Shown: positions 1 to 9,727, numbered from the stretch's first letter. The stretch: DNA of 64,000 bases from Caballeronia arvi (GCF_001544695.2 NZ_FCOM02000003.1:62001-126000), one strand, 5' to 3'. Numbers and translations: made by a program. Notes: generated by a model from the letters alone, not told the origin.

Positions 1-41
1 TCGATTCCCCACCTTGCAATCGCTCATTCGGAGACCACGGC

Positions 42-3000
42 GTGCTCAGTCGCCATTCGCTCACCTTCAGGATGACGGTGTTCATCGTCGCCGTCTGCGT
101 GCTCCTGGTCGGCACCGACGTGTGGCGCAGCCTCGCCGCTCGCCGCGCCCAGCTCGACGAAATGACGACGGCGACGTACAACCTCGCGCGCGCGATGGCG
201 CAGCACGCGAACGACACGTTCAAGGAAGCCGACACGACGCTCATCGGCATGGTGGAGCGCGTCGAAGAGGACGGCATGTCGCCGGAATCGCTCGCGCGCA
301 TTCATCGCTCGCTGGTGTCGCGCGTCCGGCAATTGCCGCAGTTGAACGGGCTTTTCATCTACGACAAGAACGGCGCGTGGGTCGTCAACTCGCAGCCGAA
401 ACTCGACTCGCGCTTCAATAACTCCGACCGCGAGTATTTCGAATATCACCGCACGCATACCGATCAGGGCACGCACATCGGGCCGCCCGTGCAGAGCCGC
501 TCGACGGGCAAATGGATCGTGCCGGTATCGCGCCGCATCGACGCGCCCGATGGCAGTTTTGCGGGCGTCGCGCTCGCGACCATCGACGTCGATTTTTTCT
601 CGCGTTTCTACGACAGCCTCGACCTCGGGCAATCGGGCGCGGCGGTGCTCGTGCTGAACTCGGGCGTGATGGTCGTGCGCCGCCCGTTCGAAGACCGCTT
701 CGTCGGCAAGAACGTGATCGACACGGCGCTTTACCGCGCGCATCTCGAACAGCGCAGCGCGGGCGTGTTCACTACGAGCTCGTCGCAGGACGGCGTCACG
801 CGCCTCAACAGCCTGCGCGAACTGCAGGACTATCCGCTTTTCGTCGCTGCGGCGCTGGCGCGCGATGAAATCCTCGCACCGTGGTGGCGCGATACGCTCT
901 GGCACGCCTGCGTCACGGCCATGCTTGCGTTCGTGCTGGCGATGTTCGGCTCGACGATCGTGCGCCAGATCAACGCGCGCAACCAGATCGAGCAGGAACT
1001 CGAGCGCAGTCTCGCCACGACGCAAACCGTGCTCGACACCGCCATCAGCCCGATCATCACCGTGGACGAGCGCGGCGCGATCCGCTCGTTCAACTCGGCG
1101 GGCGAGAAAGTGTTCGGCTACAAGGCGAGCGAAGTCATCGGCCAGAACCTCCGGATGCTGGTGCCGCCGCCGTTTCTGGATTCGTATAACGAATACATCA
1201 TGCAGTTCAAAGGACCGACGGGCGTCGCGACCGCGGACTGCGAGCTTGCGGGGCAGCGCAAGGACGGCACGTCATTTCCCGCGCACGTCACGACCGGCGC
1301 AATGCGTCTGGATGGCGCTTTGCATTTTGTATCTGTCATTACGGATATTTCGCGCCAAAGGAAGGAGCGCAGCGAGCTGGCGCACGCGCGCGACCAATTG
1401 CTGCTCGCGGCGGACATCGCCGAACTGGGCATCTGGTCGTGGGATCTCGCCACGGGCAAGCTGCACTGGAACGCGCGCATGTTCGAGATCTATCAGTACC
1501 CGCCCGCGTTGCTCGACAACGGCCTGCAATTCGAGCACTGGCGTCTGCGCATCCATCCCGACGATCACGACGAAATCATGGCGTGCCTGCGTGCCGTGAT
1601 TGCGGGAGAAACCGAAGAACTACCGCCGTTTCGTATCGTCCTGCCGGACGGCACGACGCGGCGCATCCAGAGCGGCCAGCGCACGCAGCGCAATGCACAG
1701 GGCACGCCCGTCGCGATGACCGGCGTGAATTACGACATCACCGACGAGTATGAGCTCGAATACCATCTGCGCAACGCGAAGGAGCAGGCGGATGCAGCGA
1801 GCGCGGCGAAGTCGTCGTTTCTCGCGAACATGAGCCATGAAATCCGCACGCCGATGAACGCCGTGCTCGGCATGCTGCATCTCGTGCAACTGACTACGCT
1901 CGACGACCGCCAGCACGACTACGTGAGCAAAGCCGAAACCGCTGCGAAGTCTCTGCTGAACCTGCTCAACGACATCCTCGATTATTCGAAGATCGAGGCA
2001 GGCAAGCTCGAACTCGACAGCCATCCTTTCGAGCCGGAAAAGATGATGGAGGAGCTCGGCATCGTGCTCTCGGGCAATCAGGGCACGAAGGACGTCGAAG
2101 TGTTGTTCGATCTCGATCCTTCCCTGCCCGCCGTGCTCGTCGGCGATGGCTTCCGCCTTCAGCAGGTGCTCATCAACCTCGCGGGCAACGCGCTCAAGTT
2201 CACGGCGGCGGGCCAGATCGTCGTGAGCGTGCACCGGCTCGACAGCCCGAGCGATGCAGCGGGCGAAGCGGTGCGCGTGCGCATCGCGGTGAGCGACAGC
2301 GGCATCGGCATCAGCGAGGAACAGATCGAGCGCATCTTCGAGGGCTTCACGCAAGCCGAAACATCGACGTCGCGGCGCTATGGCGGCTCCGGCCTCGGAC
2401 TCGTGATCAGCAAGCGGCTCGTCGCGATGATGGGCGGCCAGCTCGAAGTCGAAAGCCGCCTGGGCGAAGGAAGCCGCTTCTGGTTCGACATCACGCTCGG
2501 CGTGGACGCAGCGCACGCGCCGGTGCATGACCAAGGCGCGTTCTTCGATCATGATGCGCGCATTCTCATCGCCGACGACAACGCGATCGCGGGCGAAATC
2601 CTGTCGCGCACCGTGCGTTCGCTCGGCTGGCACGCCGATGTCGTCACGAGCGGGACCGCGGCGGTCGCGCGCATCGCCGACGCTGCACGAAGCGATGCGC
2701 CGTACGATATCGCCCTGCTCGACTGGCGCATGCCCGGCCTCGACGGGCTCGATACCGCGAAGCAGGTCGTCGCGATGAACGGGCGCGTCGCGCCGCCGCT
2801 CGTGCTGCTCGTCACGGCGTTCGGCCGCGAAGTGTTGAGAGAGTCGCAGAAAACTGGCGCCGCGCCCTTCGCCGGATTTCTGACGAAGCCCGTGACGCCG
2901 AAGCAGCTCGCCGCGGCGATCCGTGCCGCGCTGCCTGCCGCTATCGACCGCGCGGCTCATCGGACGCAGCCGCCTGTAGCAAAAGCGCGCCGCCTCGAAG

Positions 3001-4007
3001 GACTCGCGCTGCTCGTCGTCGAGGACAACGCGCTCAACCGGCAGGTCGCTGAAGGCGTGCTCCGTGCGGAAGGCGCGAACGTGACGCTCGCTGAAAGCGG
3101 ACGTGAAGGTGTGGATCGCGTCGTCGCTGCCGATGACTCGTTCGATGCAGTGCTGATGGACGTGCAGATGCCCGATCTCGACGGCCTCGAAGCAACGCGC
3201 CTCATTCGCGCGGATGGCCGTTTCGCCGCGCTGCCGATCATCGCGATGACGGCCAATGCGTCGGGCGCAGATCGCGACGCGTGTTTGCAGGCCGGCATGA
3301 ACGATCATGTCGGCAAGCCGATCGACGTCGAACGACTCGTTGCCGTGTTGCGCGCGCAAGTGGAGCGTGCGCCGATCGAAGCGCAAGCACTGAATATGGA
3401 CATCGCGTTGATCATCGAGCCACGCGAGTCGATCGTTGCGCGTTTCGGCGGCAACATCGATCTGATTCGAAGCGCGGCCAGCGGCTTCGGCGCGCAAGGC
3501 CGCAAGCACATGAATCGTCTCGTCGAAACACTCGCGGCGCAGGACGCGCAAGGCGCCGCGTCGGCGCTGCATGCAATCAAGGGCAGCGCGGGCACGGTCG
3601 GCGCGGCGGGGCTCGCGGAACTCGCAAGCGCTCTCGAACGCAAGCTGCTCGATAACGGCGATGACGCGCATGCGCTCGATGCCACGCGTGCACAATTGCC
3701 GCGCATGGAGCAGTTGCTTGCATCGAGCGCCGATCAGCTCATCGATACGTTCGGGCCGCCGCACTCCTCTGCGAATGTCGATACGAGCGCGCCACCTCTT
3801 CGAAACGAAGACTGGTGCGCGCGTCTTGCCGCGATCGTCGAGTTGCTCGATGCGTCGAACCTGCAGGCCATCGCGCTATCCGAGAGCCTTTCGCCGCACG
3901 CGCCGAATGGATATCGCGAGGACTTCCAGCATTTCCTCGCGCGCGTGCGTGCGCTCGATTTCGCGCGCGCTTCGAAGATCGCGCGCGACATGCTGGAACA
4001 GGCCTGA
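42..4007 (+). CDS. Hybrid sensor histidine kinase with PAS, two receivers and Hpt
   Basis: A 1321-residue membrane-bound hybrid kinase of the BarA/EvgS-like phosphorelay type. Residues about 10-30 form a first membrane segment, followed by an extracytoplasmic Cache-like sensor and a second membrane segment near 285-305. Two PAS-like regions follow (about 325-445 and 450-575). The HisKA H-box has His599 in FLANMSHEIRTPMN, and an HATPase with a GGSGLGL-type G-box follows. Receiver 1 (about 838-960) has its Asp in LLDWRMPG, receiver 2 (about 990-1110) has its Asp in LMDVQMPD, and the Hpt domain has His1177 in HAIKGSAG. The start is GTG at 42, preceded by GGAG at a good distance; ATG at 72 is the alternative. 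It is convergent with a double-receiver protein that could take phosphate from the Hpt domain. The ligand is unknown. Confidence 0.93.
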   Translation: MLSRHSLTFRMTVFIVAVCVLLVGTDVWRSLAARRAQLDEMTTATYNLARAMAQHANDTFKEADTTLIGMVERVEEDGMSPESLARIHRSLVSRVRQLPQLNGLFIYDKNGAWVVNSQPKLDSRFNNSDREYFEYHRTHTDQGTHIGPPVQSRSTGKWIVPVSRRIDAPDGSFAGVALATIDVDFFSRFYDSLDLGQSGAAVLVLNSGVMVVRRPFEDRFVGKNVIDTALYRAHLEQRSAGVFTTSSSQDGVTRLNSLRELQDYPLFVAAALARDEILAPWWRDTLWHACVTAMLAFVLAMFGSTIVRQINARNQIEQELERSLATTQTVLDTAISPIITVDERGAIRSFNSAGEKVFGYKASEVIGQNLRMLVPPPFLDSYNEYIMQFKGPTGVATADCELAGQRKDGTSFPAHVTTGAMRLDGALHFVSVITDISRQRKERSELAHARDQLLLAADIAELGIWSWDLATGKLHWNARMFEIYQYPPALLDNGLQFEHWRLRIHPDDHDEIMACLRAVIAGETEELPPFRIVLPDGTTRRIQSGQRTQRNAQGTPVAMTGVNYDITDEYELEYHLRNAKEQADAASAAKSSFLANMSHEIRTPMNAVLGMLHLVQLTTLDDRQHDYVSKAETAAKSLLNLLNDILDYSKIEAGKLELDSHPFEPEKMMEELGIVLSGNQGTKDVEVLFDLDPSLPAVLVGDGFRLQQVLINLAGNALKFTAAGQIVVSVHRLDSPSDAAGEAVRVRIAVSDSGIGISEEQIERIFEGFTQAETSTSRRYGGSGLGLVISKRLVAMMGGQLEVESRLGEGSRFWFDITLGVDAAHAPVHDQGAFFDHDARILIADDNAIAGEILSRTVRSLGWHADVVTSGTAAVARIADAARSDAPYDIALLDWRMPGLDGLDTAKQVVAMNGRVAPPLVLLVTAFGREVLRESQKTGAAPFAGFLTKPVTPKQLAAAIRAALPAAIDRAAHRTQPPVAKARRLEGLALLVVEDNALNRQVAEGVLRAEGANVTLAESGREGVDRVVAADDSFDAVLMDVQMPDLDGLEATRLIRADGRFAALPIIAMTANASGADRDACLQAGMNDHVGKPIDVERLVAVLRAQVERAPIEAQALNMDIALIIEPRESIVARFGGNIDLIRSAASGFGAQGRKHMNRLVETLAAQDAQGAASALHAIKGSAGTVGAAGLAELASALERKLLDNGDDAHALDATRAQLPRMEQLLASSADQLIDTFGPPHSSANVDTSAPPLRNEDWCARLAAIVELLDASNLQAIALSESLSPHAPNGYREDFQHFLARVRALDFARASKIARDMLEQA

Positions 4008-4014
4008 AAAGAAG

Positions 4015-4920
4015 TTACACCGGAAACGGATGAACGTTGGCCCCGCCCGACGATTCCACCCATGCGCGCACTTCCTCTCGCGCCTTGCGCGCGGAATCGA
4101 GGGCGGCCTGCAAACGCGCCTCCAGCACGGCGGATTTGGCCGGTTTCGCGATGACATCGGCCGCACCGGCATCGAGCGTGCATTGCTCGGTTGCGGCATC
4201 GCGCGCGTCGGCGAGCACGACGATGGGCACATGACCATACTGCGCCAGCAATGAACGCACGGCTGCGCACGGGTCATTGCAGCAGGCGGTGTCCAGCACG
4301 ATAGCGTCCGGCTCCTTGCGTTCGGCGACACTCAGTGCGGCTTCGCAATCCGTCACCAAGTCGACCGCACCGATTGCTTCGAGCGCATGACGATGCGCCT
4401 GCGCGGTATCGCTTGCGAGGATGCTGAGCACGCGCACGCCGGTGGGTTTGGACACGGGCTTCGCGCCTTCGCGGTGCAAGCGCGCCTGTGCTTCCATCAC
4501 ACGACGCCGCAAGCGAAGCTGTGCGCGCACCCGCGCTTGCAGGCGTGGCGCGACGAGCGGTTTGATGACGTAATCGGCCGCGCCCATGCGAAACGCATCG
4601 ACTTCGAGCGCGGGCGCGTCGTGACTCGTGACGAAGATCACCGGCACGCGCGCGAGCTTTGCATCCCTCTTGAGGATCTCGCAGACATCGAAGCCCGTCA
4701 TATTGGGCAAGTTGGCATCGAGAAGAATGAGGTCGGGGGTTGCTTCACGCGCCAGCGCGAGCGCAGCCTCGCCGGTGGTGGCAAAACGCTGGTCCGGAAA
4801 TTCCGCCAGCATTTCGCCGATGATGCGGATCATGGCCGGATCGTCATCGACGAGAAGCAACCGCGGCTGATACGTTGAAGTGGAGTTCTCTGCTTTATCC
4901 ATGTTCGAACGGGTATTCAT
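4015..4920 (-). CDS. Response regulator with two receiver domains and no output domain
   Basis: About 301 residues. The N-terminal receiver carries the acidic pocket (LLLVDDDPAM), the phospho-acceptor Asp in LLDANLPNMTG and the Lys in VIKPL. After a short linker, a second receiver-like domain keeps an Asp in IVLDTA and a Lys in IAKPAKS, but its acidic pocket is reduced to a single Asp (LASDTA), so it looks degenerate. No DNA-binding, GGDEF or EAL domain follows. I chose ATG 4920. An in-frame TTG at 4941 is less likely and ATG 4902 is possible; none has a good ribosome binding site. It is convergent with the hybrid kinase with only a few bases between stops, so a phosphorelay pairing is a reasonable inference. 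It may act by protein-protein interaction. Confidence 0.85.
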   Translation of the reverse strand: MNTRSNMDKAENSTSTYQPRLLLVDDDPAMIRIIGEMLAEFPDQRFATTGEAALALAREATPDLILLDANLPNMTGFDVCEILKRDAKLARVPVIFVTSHDAPALEVDAFRMGAADYVIKPLVAPRLQARVRAQLRLRRRVMEAQARLHREGAKPVSKPTGVRVLSILASDTAQAHRHALEAIGAVDLVTDCEAALSVAERKEPDAIVLDTACCNDPCAAVRSLLAQYGHVPIVVLADARDAATEQCTLDAGAADVIAKPAKSAVLEARLQAALDSARKAREEVRAWVESSGGANVHPFPV

Positions 4921-5310
4921 CAGACGATGACGCAGCCACAAACTTTACGCTTGCCGCGCGTGCGTCGCAATTCAGTAATTACAGGTATTTATTATCTGAT
5001 ATTTCAGCGCGTTCCAATTTTGTTCATGCAGATAATTTTCTCTGGCAAAGCAAGTATTCATCAGCGGATAAGTAATTAGTTCCGACGCTTCGATGATCGC
5101 CAACCCAGGCAGCATAACGCGCTGCGGTTAAAGCACGAAGGCTCAACCGATTTCTGCACGATCGTCCCGCAAAAAATGCTATGACGTTTTTAATCGATTC
5201 CGCCGATCAATGTAAACATTCAAAATCGGCTTATCGTTTGCGAGGCTTTCAGCACTGACAGAAGCGGGAGCATACTTGGCGCTACATCTAAAAAAGCCGG
5301 GAAAAGAGCC
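4921..5310. other. Divergent intergenic region, relatively AT-rich
   Basis: About 390 bases between the response regulator (minus) and the sigma-54 activator (plus). The part from about 4960 to 5075 is clearly more AT-rich than the surrounding genes (runs such as TATTTATTATC), as expected for promoters reading both ways. I see no convincing ORF, no clear sigma-54 -24/-12 element and no strong inverted repeat. Confidence 0.6.
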
Positions 5311-6684
5311 ATGTACGGGGAAGCCAGGACACTCTATTTCGCTGGGCGGGCGGTTTCCGAGGATCTGTCCGAGCGCTTGCATGCGCGCGGCTGGACTATC
5401 GAGCGTATCGATCCGACCAAGCCACTCAAATCCGCCAAGAATGGCAAGCGTGCTGCCGCGGGCATCATCGACCTGACGAACCGAGGCTTTGCGAAGGAGG
5501 CGGCCACCCTCACCGGAATGCTCGCAAGCTCTCAGATCGGCTGGGTCGCAGCGGTCGATGCCGAGCATGTCGATAGTCCCGACATTTGCCGTCTTATCCG
5601 CGACTTCTGTTTCGATTATGTGACGGTGCCCGCTTCCGCGGATCGACTCGTCGATGCAGTCGGGCATGCATACGGCATGGTCTCGCTGCACGATGCCGCC
5701 AGCAACGACCCGCGCAAGGACGACTGCAAGGAAGGCGGCATGGTCGGCTCCTGCGATGCGATGCAGGCGCTGTATCGCTCGATCCGCAAGGTCGCGATGA
5801 CCGATGCACCCGTGTTCATCTCGGGCGAATCGGGCACGGGCAAGGAACTCACCGCAGTTGCGATCCATGAGCGTTCGGTGCGGCGCGACCATCCGTTCGT
5901 CGCGATCAACTGCGGGGCGATTCCCCCGCATCTGCTGCAATCGGAACTCTTCGGTTATGAGCGCGGCGCGTTCACCGGCGCGAATCAACGCAAGATCGGC
6001 CGCGTGGAAGCAGCCGACGGTGGCACGCTCTTTCTCGATGAAATCGGCGACTTGCCGCTCGAAAGCCAGGCGAGCCTTCTGCGCTTCCTGCAGGAACGCA
6101 AGATCGAACGACTCGGCGGACAAGGCTCGACACCTGTGGATGTGCGCATCATCTCGGCGACGCACGTCGACATGCAAACGGCGATGCTCGAAGGACGCTT
6201 CCGCGCGGACTTGTACCATCGTCTGTGCGTATTGCAGATCGACGAGCCGCCGCTGCGCGTGCGCGGCAAGGATATCGAACTGCTTGCGAATCACATGCTC
6301 GAGCGCTTCAGAAAGGATGCAAGCCGGCGGCTGCGCGGCTTTGCGCCTTGTGCCATCGCGGCGATTCATAACTACGGCTGGCCCGGCAATGTTCGTGAGC
6401 TGATCAATCGCGTGCGCCGCGCCATCGTGATGTCGGAAGGACGGCAGATTCTCGCAGCCGATCTCGAACTCGGCGAATATGCGGAAGCCGCACCGATGAC
6501 GCTCGCACAAGCGCGCGAAGCGGCCGAACGGCAGGCTATCGAAGTCGCGCTGCTGCGCCATCGCGGACGTCTCGGTGAAGCCGCGGAAGAGTTGGGCGTG
6601 TCGCGCGTCACGTTATATCGCATGCTGACCGCGTATGGTCTGCGAGCGAAAGCGGACAGACCGCTGGAGGCGTCGGGCGCCTGA
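5311..6684 (+). CDS. Sigma-54-dependent Fis-family transcriptional activator
   Basis: A 457-residue bacterial enhancer-binding protein. The N-terminal 140 residues look like the non-canonical receiver-like domain of VpsR/BerB-type regulators and lack an obvious phospho-acceptor pocket. The AAA+ domain is intact: Walker A GESGTGKE (172-179), the sigma-54 contact loop GAFTGA (219-224), Walker B FLDEIG (about 241-246) and WPGNVREL (357-364). A C-terminal Fis helix-turn-helix lies around 420-441. Such proteins remodel sigma-54 RNA polymerase at distant promoters. Relatives in Burkholderia control exopolysaccharide genes, but no such genes are in this window, so the target is unknown. The nearest upstream gene is divergent. 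Confidence 0.92.
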   Translation: MYGEARTLYFAGRAVSEDLSERLHARGWTIERIDPTKPLKSAKNGKRAAAGIIDLTNRGFAKEAATLTGMLASSQIGWVAAVDAEHVDSPDICRLIRDFCFDYVTVPASADRLVDAVGHAYGMVSLHDAASNDPRKDDCKEGGMVGSCDAMQALYRSIRKVAMTDAPVFISGESGTGKELTAVAIHERSVRRDHPFVAINCGAIPPHLLQSELFGYERGAFTGANQRKIGRVEAADGGTLFLDEIGDLPLESQASLLRFLQERKIERLGGQGSTPVDVRIISATHVDMQTAMLEGRFRADLYHRLCVLQIDEPPLRVRGKDIELLANHMLERFRKDASRRLRGFAPCAIAAIHNYGWPGNVRELINRVRRAIVMSEGRQILAADLELGEYAEAAPMTLAQAREAAERQAIEVALLRHRGRLGEAAEELGVSRVTLYRMLTAYGLRAKADRPLEASGA

Positions 6685-7042
6685 CGTTTCGTTGCATGCC
6701 GCGCGAATCATGATTCGCTTAAAAGCGCGGCGAGGAACCTTCATTCGCGTTCGTCACTCCAACCTCCGCATCGCAATCGGATGCATCGTGAAAGCATGAA
6801 GCGGCATTCGCGCGTCTCGCGCCCATAGCCTCGTCACGCGTTTCCTCTCGTAGCCCGCTGGCGTATTCTCGCGCCGCCAGACCGCGCGCTACGCAGTCTC
6901 GTTTCATTCATATGCGGCTCGCCGAGTTTCTTTCGGTGCGCCCATACCGCGCTTTTGCGCCATGCCATAGCTTTACTCGCACATCGAAGATGTCGCGTGC
7001 TGCGTTCTGGCGTGTCCAGCGAGTAATGTCGGGTTGTCAGTC
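6685..7042. other. Intergenic region before the MATE transporter gene
   Basis: About 358 bases. Apart from the nested palindrome at its left end I see no convincing gene. A 62-codon minus-strand frame (6719-6907) has no family resemblance and no good ribosome binding site, so I left it out. The right part presumably carries the promoter of the MATE gene, but I cannot point to firm -35/-10 boxes. Confidence 0.5.
6698..6731. repeat. Nested inverted repeat after the sigma-54 activator gene
   Basis: GCGAATCATGATTCGC at 6703-6718 is a perfect 16-base palindrome. It lies inside outer arms GCCGCGC (6698-6704) and GCGCGGC (6725-6731). It starts 14 bases after the stop codon. No T-run follows, so it is not a textbook intrinsic terminator; it could be a weak terminator or a protein-binding site. 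Confidence 0.6.
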
Positions 7043-8398
7043 ATGGTCTCCAACAACAACAACACTTCCCTCGTTCGTCGGTTCTCGAACTACGCAGTGC
7101 CCACCGTGCTTGCCGCATGGGTCTACTGCATGCATTCCGTCATCAGCGGCATCTTCATCGGACGCCATGTCGGCGCCGATGCGCTCGCCGCATTGAATCT
7201 GCTCGTCCCGTTGCTGTATCTGCCTTATGCGTTCAGCGTGATGATCGGTGTCGGCGGATCGACGCTCGTCTCGCGCCTGCTCGGCGAGCGGCGTGAACGC
7301 GATGCCGCGGAAGCATTCACGCAGGCGCTATGGCTGCTCGCCTTGTGTGGCGTGACATTCACGCTGGCGATCTATTTTTATGCCGACACCTTCGTGCATT
7401 GGACCGGCGCGCGTGGCGAACTGGCATTGCTCGCAAAGACCTTCCTGCATGCTTATGCGCCGTTCCTCCTGTTTCCTACCGCATGCTATGCGCTCGAACT
7501 CTTCTTGCGCATCGAAGGCGCGGCGAAGTTCGGGCTCGCCTGTCTGATCGCGGGCGGTATCGCCGATGTCGCGCTGACATGGTGGATGGTGAGCCACATG
7601 CAATGGGGCATGCGCGGCGCGGCGATCGCATCGGGCATCAGTCAGGCGCTCGCGTGCGTGCCGATGCTGGCTTATCACTTCGTCAAGGCGCAACGCGTTC
7701 GTCCCGTTGCGCGTGCATTCGCGCGGCTCGATCACGCGTGGCGCATGGCGTATAACGGCGTATCGGAATTTCTGGGCGAGATCGCGCCGAGCGTGACGCT
7801 CTTCGCGTTCAATCACGCAGTGCTGCGCTGGCTCGGCGATACGGGACTCGTTGCGTTCGCCGTCGTCGAATACATGACGATGATCGCATCCGTCACGATG
7901 GTCGCGCTCGTGCAAAGCATGCAGCCGATCGTGAGCTTCGAGCGTGGCGCGAGCAACGAGCACGCGGTGACGCGCGCATTTTTCATCGGCATGACGGTGA
8001 CGGCCGGCTTCGCGCTTGCTGCCGCCTTCGCGATTCTCACGCTCGCGCAACCCCTCGGCGCGCTATTCTTACCCGATAGTCCCGCAGTCCAGGCGTTGCT
8101 GCGTGACGCGTTGCCGTGGTGCGCGCTGGCGTTCCTGCCCGCCGCGATCAATGTCGCGATCAGCGGATATCTCACCGCCATCGAAGCGCCGCTTGCATCG
8201 ATGATCGTCGCCCTGCTGCGCAGCTGGTTATTGCTGTTGATGATGCTATGGCTCCTGACCGAATGGCTCGGGCCGCGCGGCATCTGGATGACCGTCGCCG
8301 TAACGGAGGTGGCGACGCTCGTCGCGAGCATCGTGTTGTATCGCACGCGGGGCCGGCGTGTGCATCTGTCGTTCCCCGCGACGCCGAATGCAACTTGA
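7043..8398 (+). CDS. MATE family efflux transporter
   Basis: About 451 residues, with roughly twelve hydrophobic segments in two homologous halves, as expected for a MATE (MatE/DinF/NorM-like) cation-coupled drug or metabolite exporter in the inner membrane. The first helix region (VPTVLAAWVYCMHSVISGIF) and the internal GVGGSTLVSRLLGE stretch are typical: a small-residue loop followed by the conserved R-x-L-G-E. I chose ATG 7043 (MVSNNNN); the frame also opens with TTG at 7034. No strong ribosome binding site is visible for either. It is convergent with the acyltransferase gene, two bases apart. The substrate cannot be read from sequence. Confidence 0.9.
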   Translation: MVSNNNNTSLVRRFSNYAVPTVLAAWVYCMHSVISGIFIGRHVGADALAALNLLVPLLYLPYAFSVMIGVGGSTLVSRLLGERRERDAAEAFTQALWLLALCGVTFTLAIYFYADTFVHWTGARGELALLAKTFLHAYAPFLLFPTACYALELFLRIEGAAKFGLACLIAGGIADVALTWWMVSHMQWGMRGAAIASGISQALACVPMLAYHFVKAQRVRPVARAFARLDHAWRMAYNGVSEFLGEIAPSVTLFAFNHAVLRWLGDTGLVAFAVVEYMTMIASVTMVALVQSMQPIVSFERGASNEHAVTRAFFIGMTVTAGFALAAAFAILTLAQPLGALFLPDSPAVQALLRDALPWCALAFLPAAINVAISGYLTAIEAPLASMIVALLRSWLLLLMMLWLLTEWLGPRGIWMTVAVTEVATLVASIVLYRTRGRRVHLSFPATPNAT

Positions 8399-8400
8399 CG

Positions 8401-9597
8401 CTAAGCGTCGCGCGTCAGATGAAAACGACGATCCACCGACGCAAGCAGGCGCCGCGACAGGCGCGTCGCGCGTCCCTGAATCAGCCGGTCGGATACGCGC
8501 GACAGTCCATAAGAGACGATGAGCACGGCGATCAGCGTCGCGCCGAATAGCGCCAGCGACGTTTCGCCATTCTTCTCGCCGAATGAGCGATCGAAGAAAT
8601 GAAACGTCGCATAGACGCAGATGAAGTGCCAAAGATAAATGCCATAACTTTCGCGGCCGAGCGCGGCGGCGCAGCGGCGCATGAACGTGTTGCGCGGCGC
8701 TGTACGCGCATCGTCGCGATGCTTGCGGGCATGTTGTGAACAGACGAACAACAGAAACGCGACGGCGCTGCAGGCAGCGAACACCGGCGCGAGCGCATGC
8801 GCCTTGTCGAGCCATACGCCCAGCGCGCCGGTCAAGAGCGCGAAACCCAATGCGAGCGAAAGATAGAGCAACGATACGCGCTTCGTCACATCCGACGCGC
8901 CCAGTAAATGCGAGCGGAATGCATACCACGCCCACATGCCGACGATGAAGCATGGCCCTTGCACGGGCGGCCAGAAATAGCTGAACGTGTTGTTGGCGAC
9001 GTTGCATTCGAGCGTGCCGTTGCAATCGCTCATCGACATCACGGCGAACGATATGCCGAGAAGCAGCACGGTCGCGAGCAGCAGACGCACGCGGTTCATC
9101 GCCAGAAAGAACAGCAGCGGCGCGATCATGTAGAAGAGCATTTCCACGCCGATCGACCATCCTCCCGGCACGACGTTATTGATCGCCGTCGGCGAAAGCG
9201 CGTGCAGGAAGACCATGTTGAGCAGGATGTCCATCGGTCCGTGCGCACCGAGAACCCATGCACGCTCGACGCCCGAGCGCATCGCCCCAAAGCTGATGAG
9301 GCCATAGATCGCGATCGCCGCGTAGTACATCGGCGCTATGCGAAAAAACCGTTTGATATAGAAGCGCAACGTGACATGACGGGCATCGGCGCAGCGCGCA
9401 TGATCCATTTCGAGCGTCATGAAAATCGTGATCGCGCTGATCACGAAGAATAACTGCACCCCATATTGGCCCATGCGCGCCACGAGCGTCACGGCGCCGG
9501 GCAGATTGGGAAACTGAAACGACAGGTGTACTGCGACCACCCCGACGATCGCGAGCGCCCGGCCTGCGTCGAGCGCGGCAACACGTCCTTTTTCCAT
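8401..9597 (-). CDS. Acyltransferase family 3 (OafA-like) membrane protein
   Basis: A 398-residue integral membrane protein with about ten hydrophobic segments. The N-terminus has the family pattern ALDAGRALAIVGVVAVH, where the His of the first helix is the conserved catalytic or acceptor-binding residue, followed by GVQLFFVISA and, further on, RFFRIAPMYY. Members O-acetylate or otherwise acylate lipopolysaccharide, exopolysaccharide, peptidoglycan or small molecules at the inner membrane. The start is supported by GAGGAG upstream of the ATG. No polysaccharide genes adjoin it, so the acceptor is unknown. It is co-directional with the epoxide hydrolase gene, 130 bases downstream of it. Confidence 0.9.
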   Translation of the reverse strand: MEKGRVAALDAGRALAIVGVVAVHLSFQFPNLPGAVTLVARMGQYGVQLFFVISAITIFMTLEMDHARCADARHVTLRFYIKRFFRIAPMYYAAIAIYGLISFGAMRSGVERAWVLGAHGPMDILLNMVFLHALSPTAINNVVPGGWSIGVEMLFYMIAPLLFFLAMNRVRLLLATVLLLGISFAVMSMSDCNGTLECNVANNTFSYFWPPVQGPCFIVGMWAWYAFRSHLLGASDVTKRVSLLYLSLALGFALLTGALGVWLDKAHALAPVFAACSAVAFLLFVCSQHARKHRDDARTAPRNTFMRRCAAALGRESYGIYLWHFICVYATFHFFDRSFGEKNGETSLALFGATLIAVLIVSYGLSRVSDRLIQGRATRLSRRLLASVDRRFHLTRDA

Positions 9598-9727
9598 CGA
9601 TACTCTCCTCGCGGTTGATGCCGACCTTCGAAGGCCGCGAGGCTCGTGGACAAGCAGGCTTTCCGCGAAGTTCCGTCAGACGGGCGTTATCGCGGCAACT
9701 CTTACATCAGGAAACGTATGGATACAT

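Noticed and set aside
1620-3764. Long minus-strand open frame opposite the first hybrid kinase gene
   Set aside because: It is a high-GC antisense shadow. The translation is Arg/Ala/His-rich with no motif, while the plus strand has a full kinase, receiver and Hpt set.
6719-6907. 62-codon minus-strand frame between the sigma-54 activator and the MATE gene
   Set aside because: No family resemblance and no good ribosome binding site; intergenic position alone is not enough.
8393-8407. TGACGCTAAGCGTCG hairpin between the MATE and acyltransferase stops
   Set aside because: The stem is only five or six pairs with almost no loop and no T-run, so it is not supported as a terminator.
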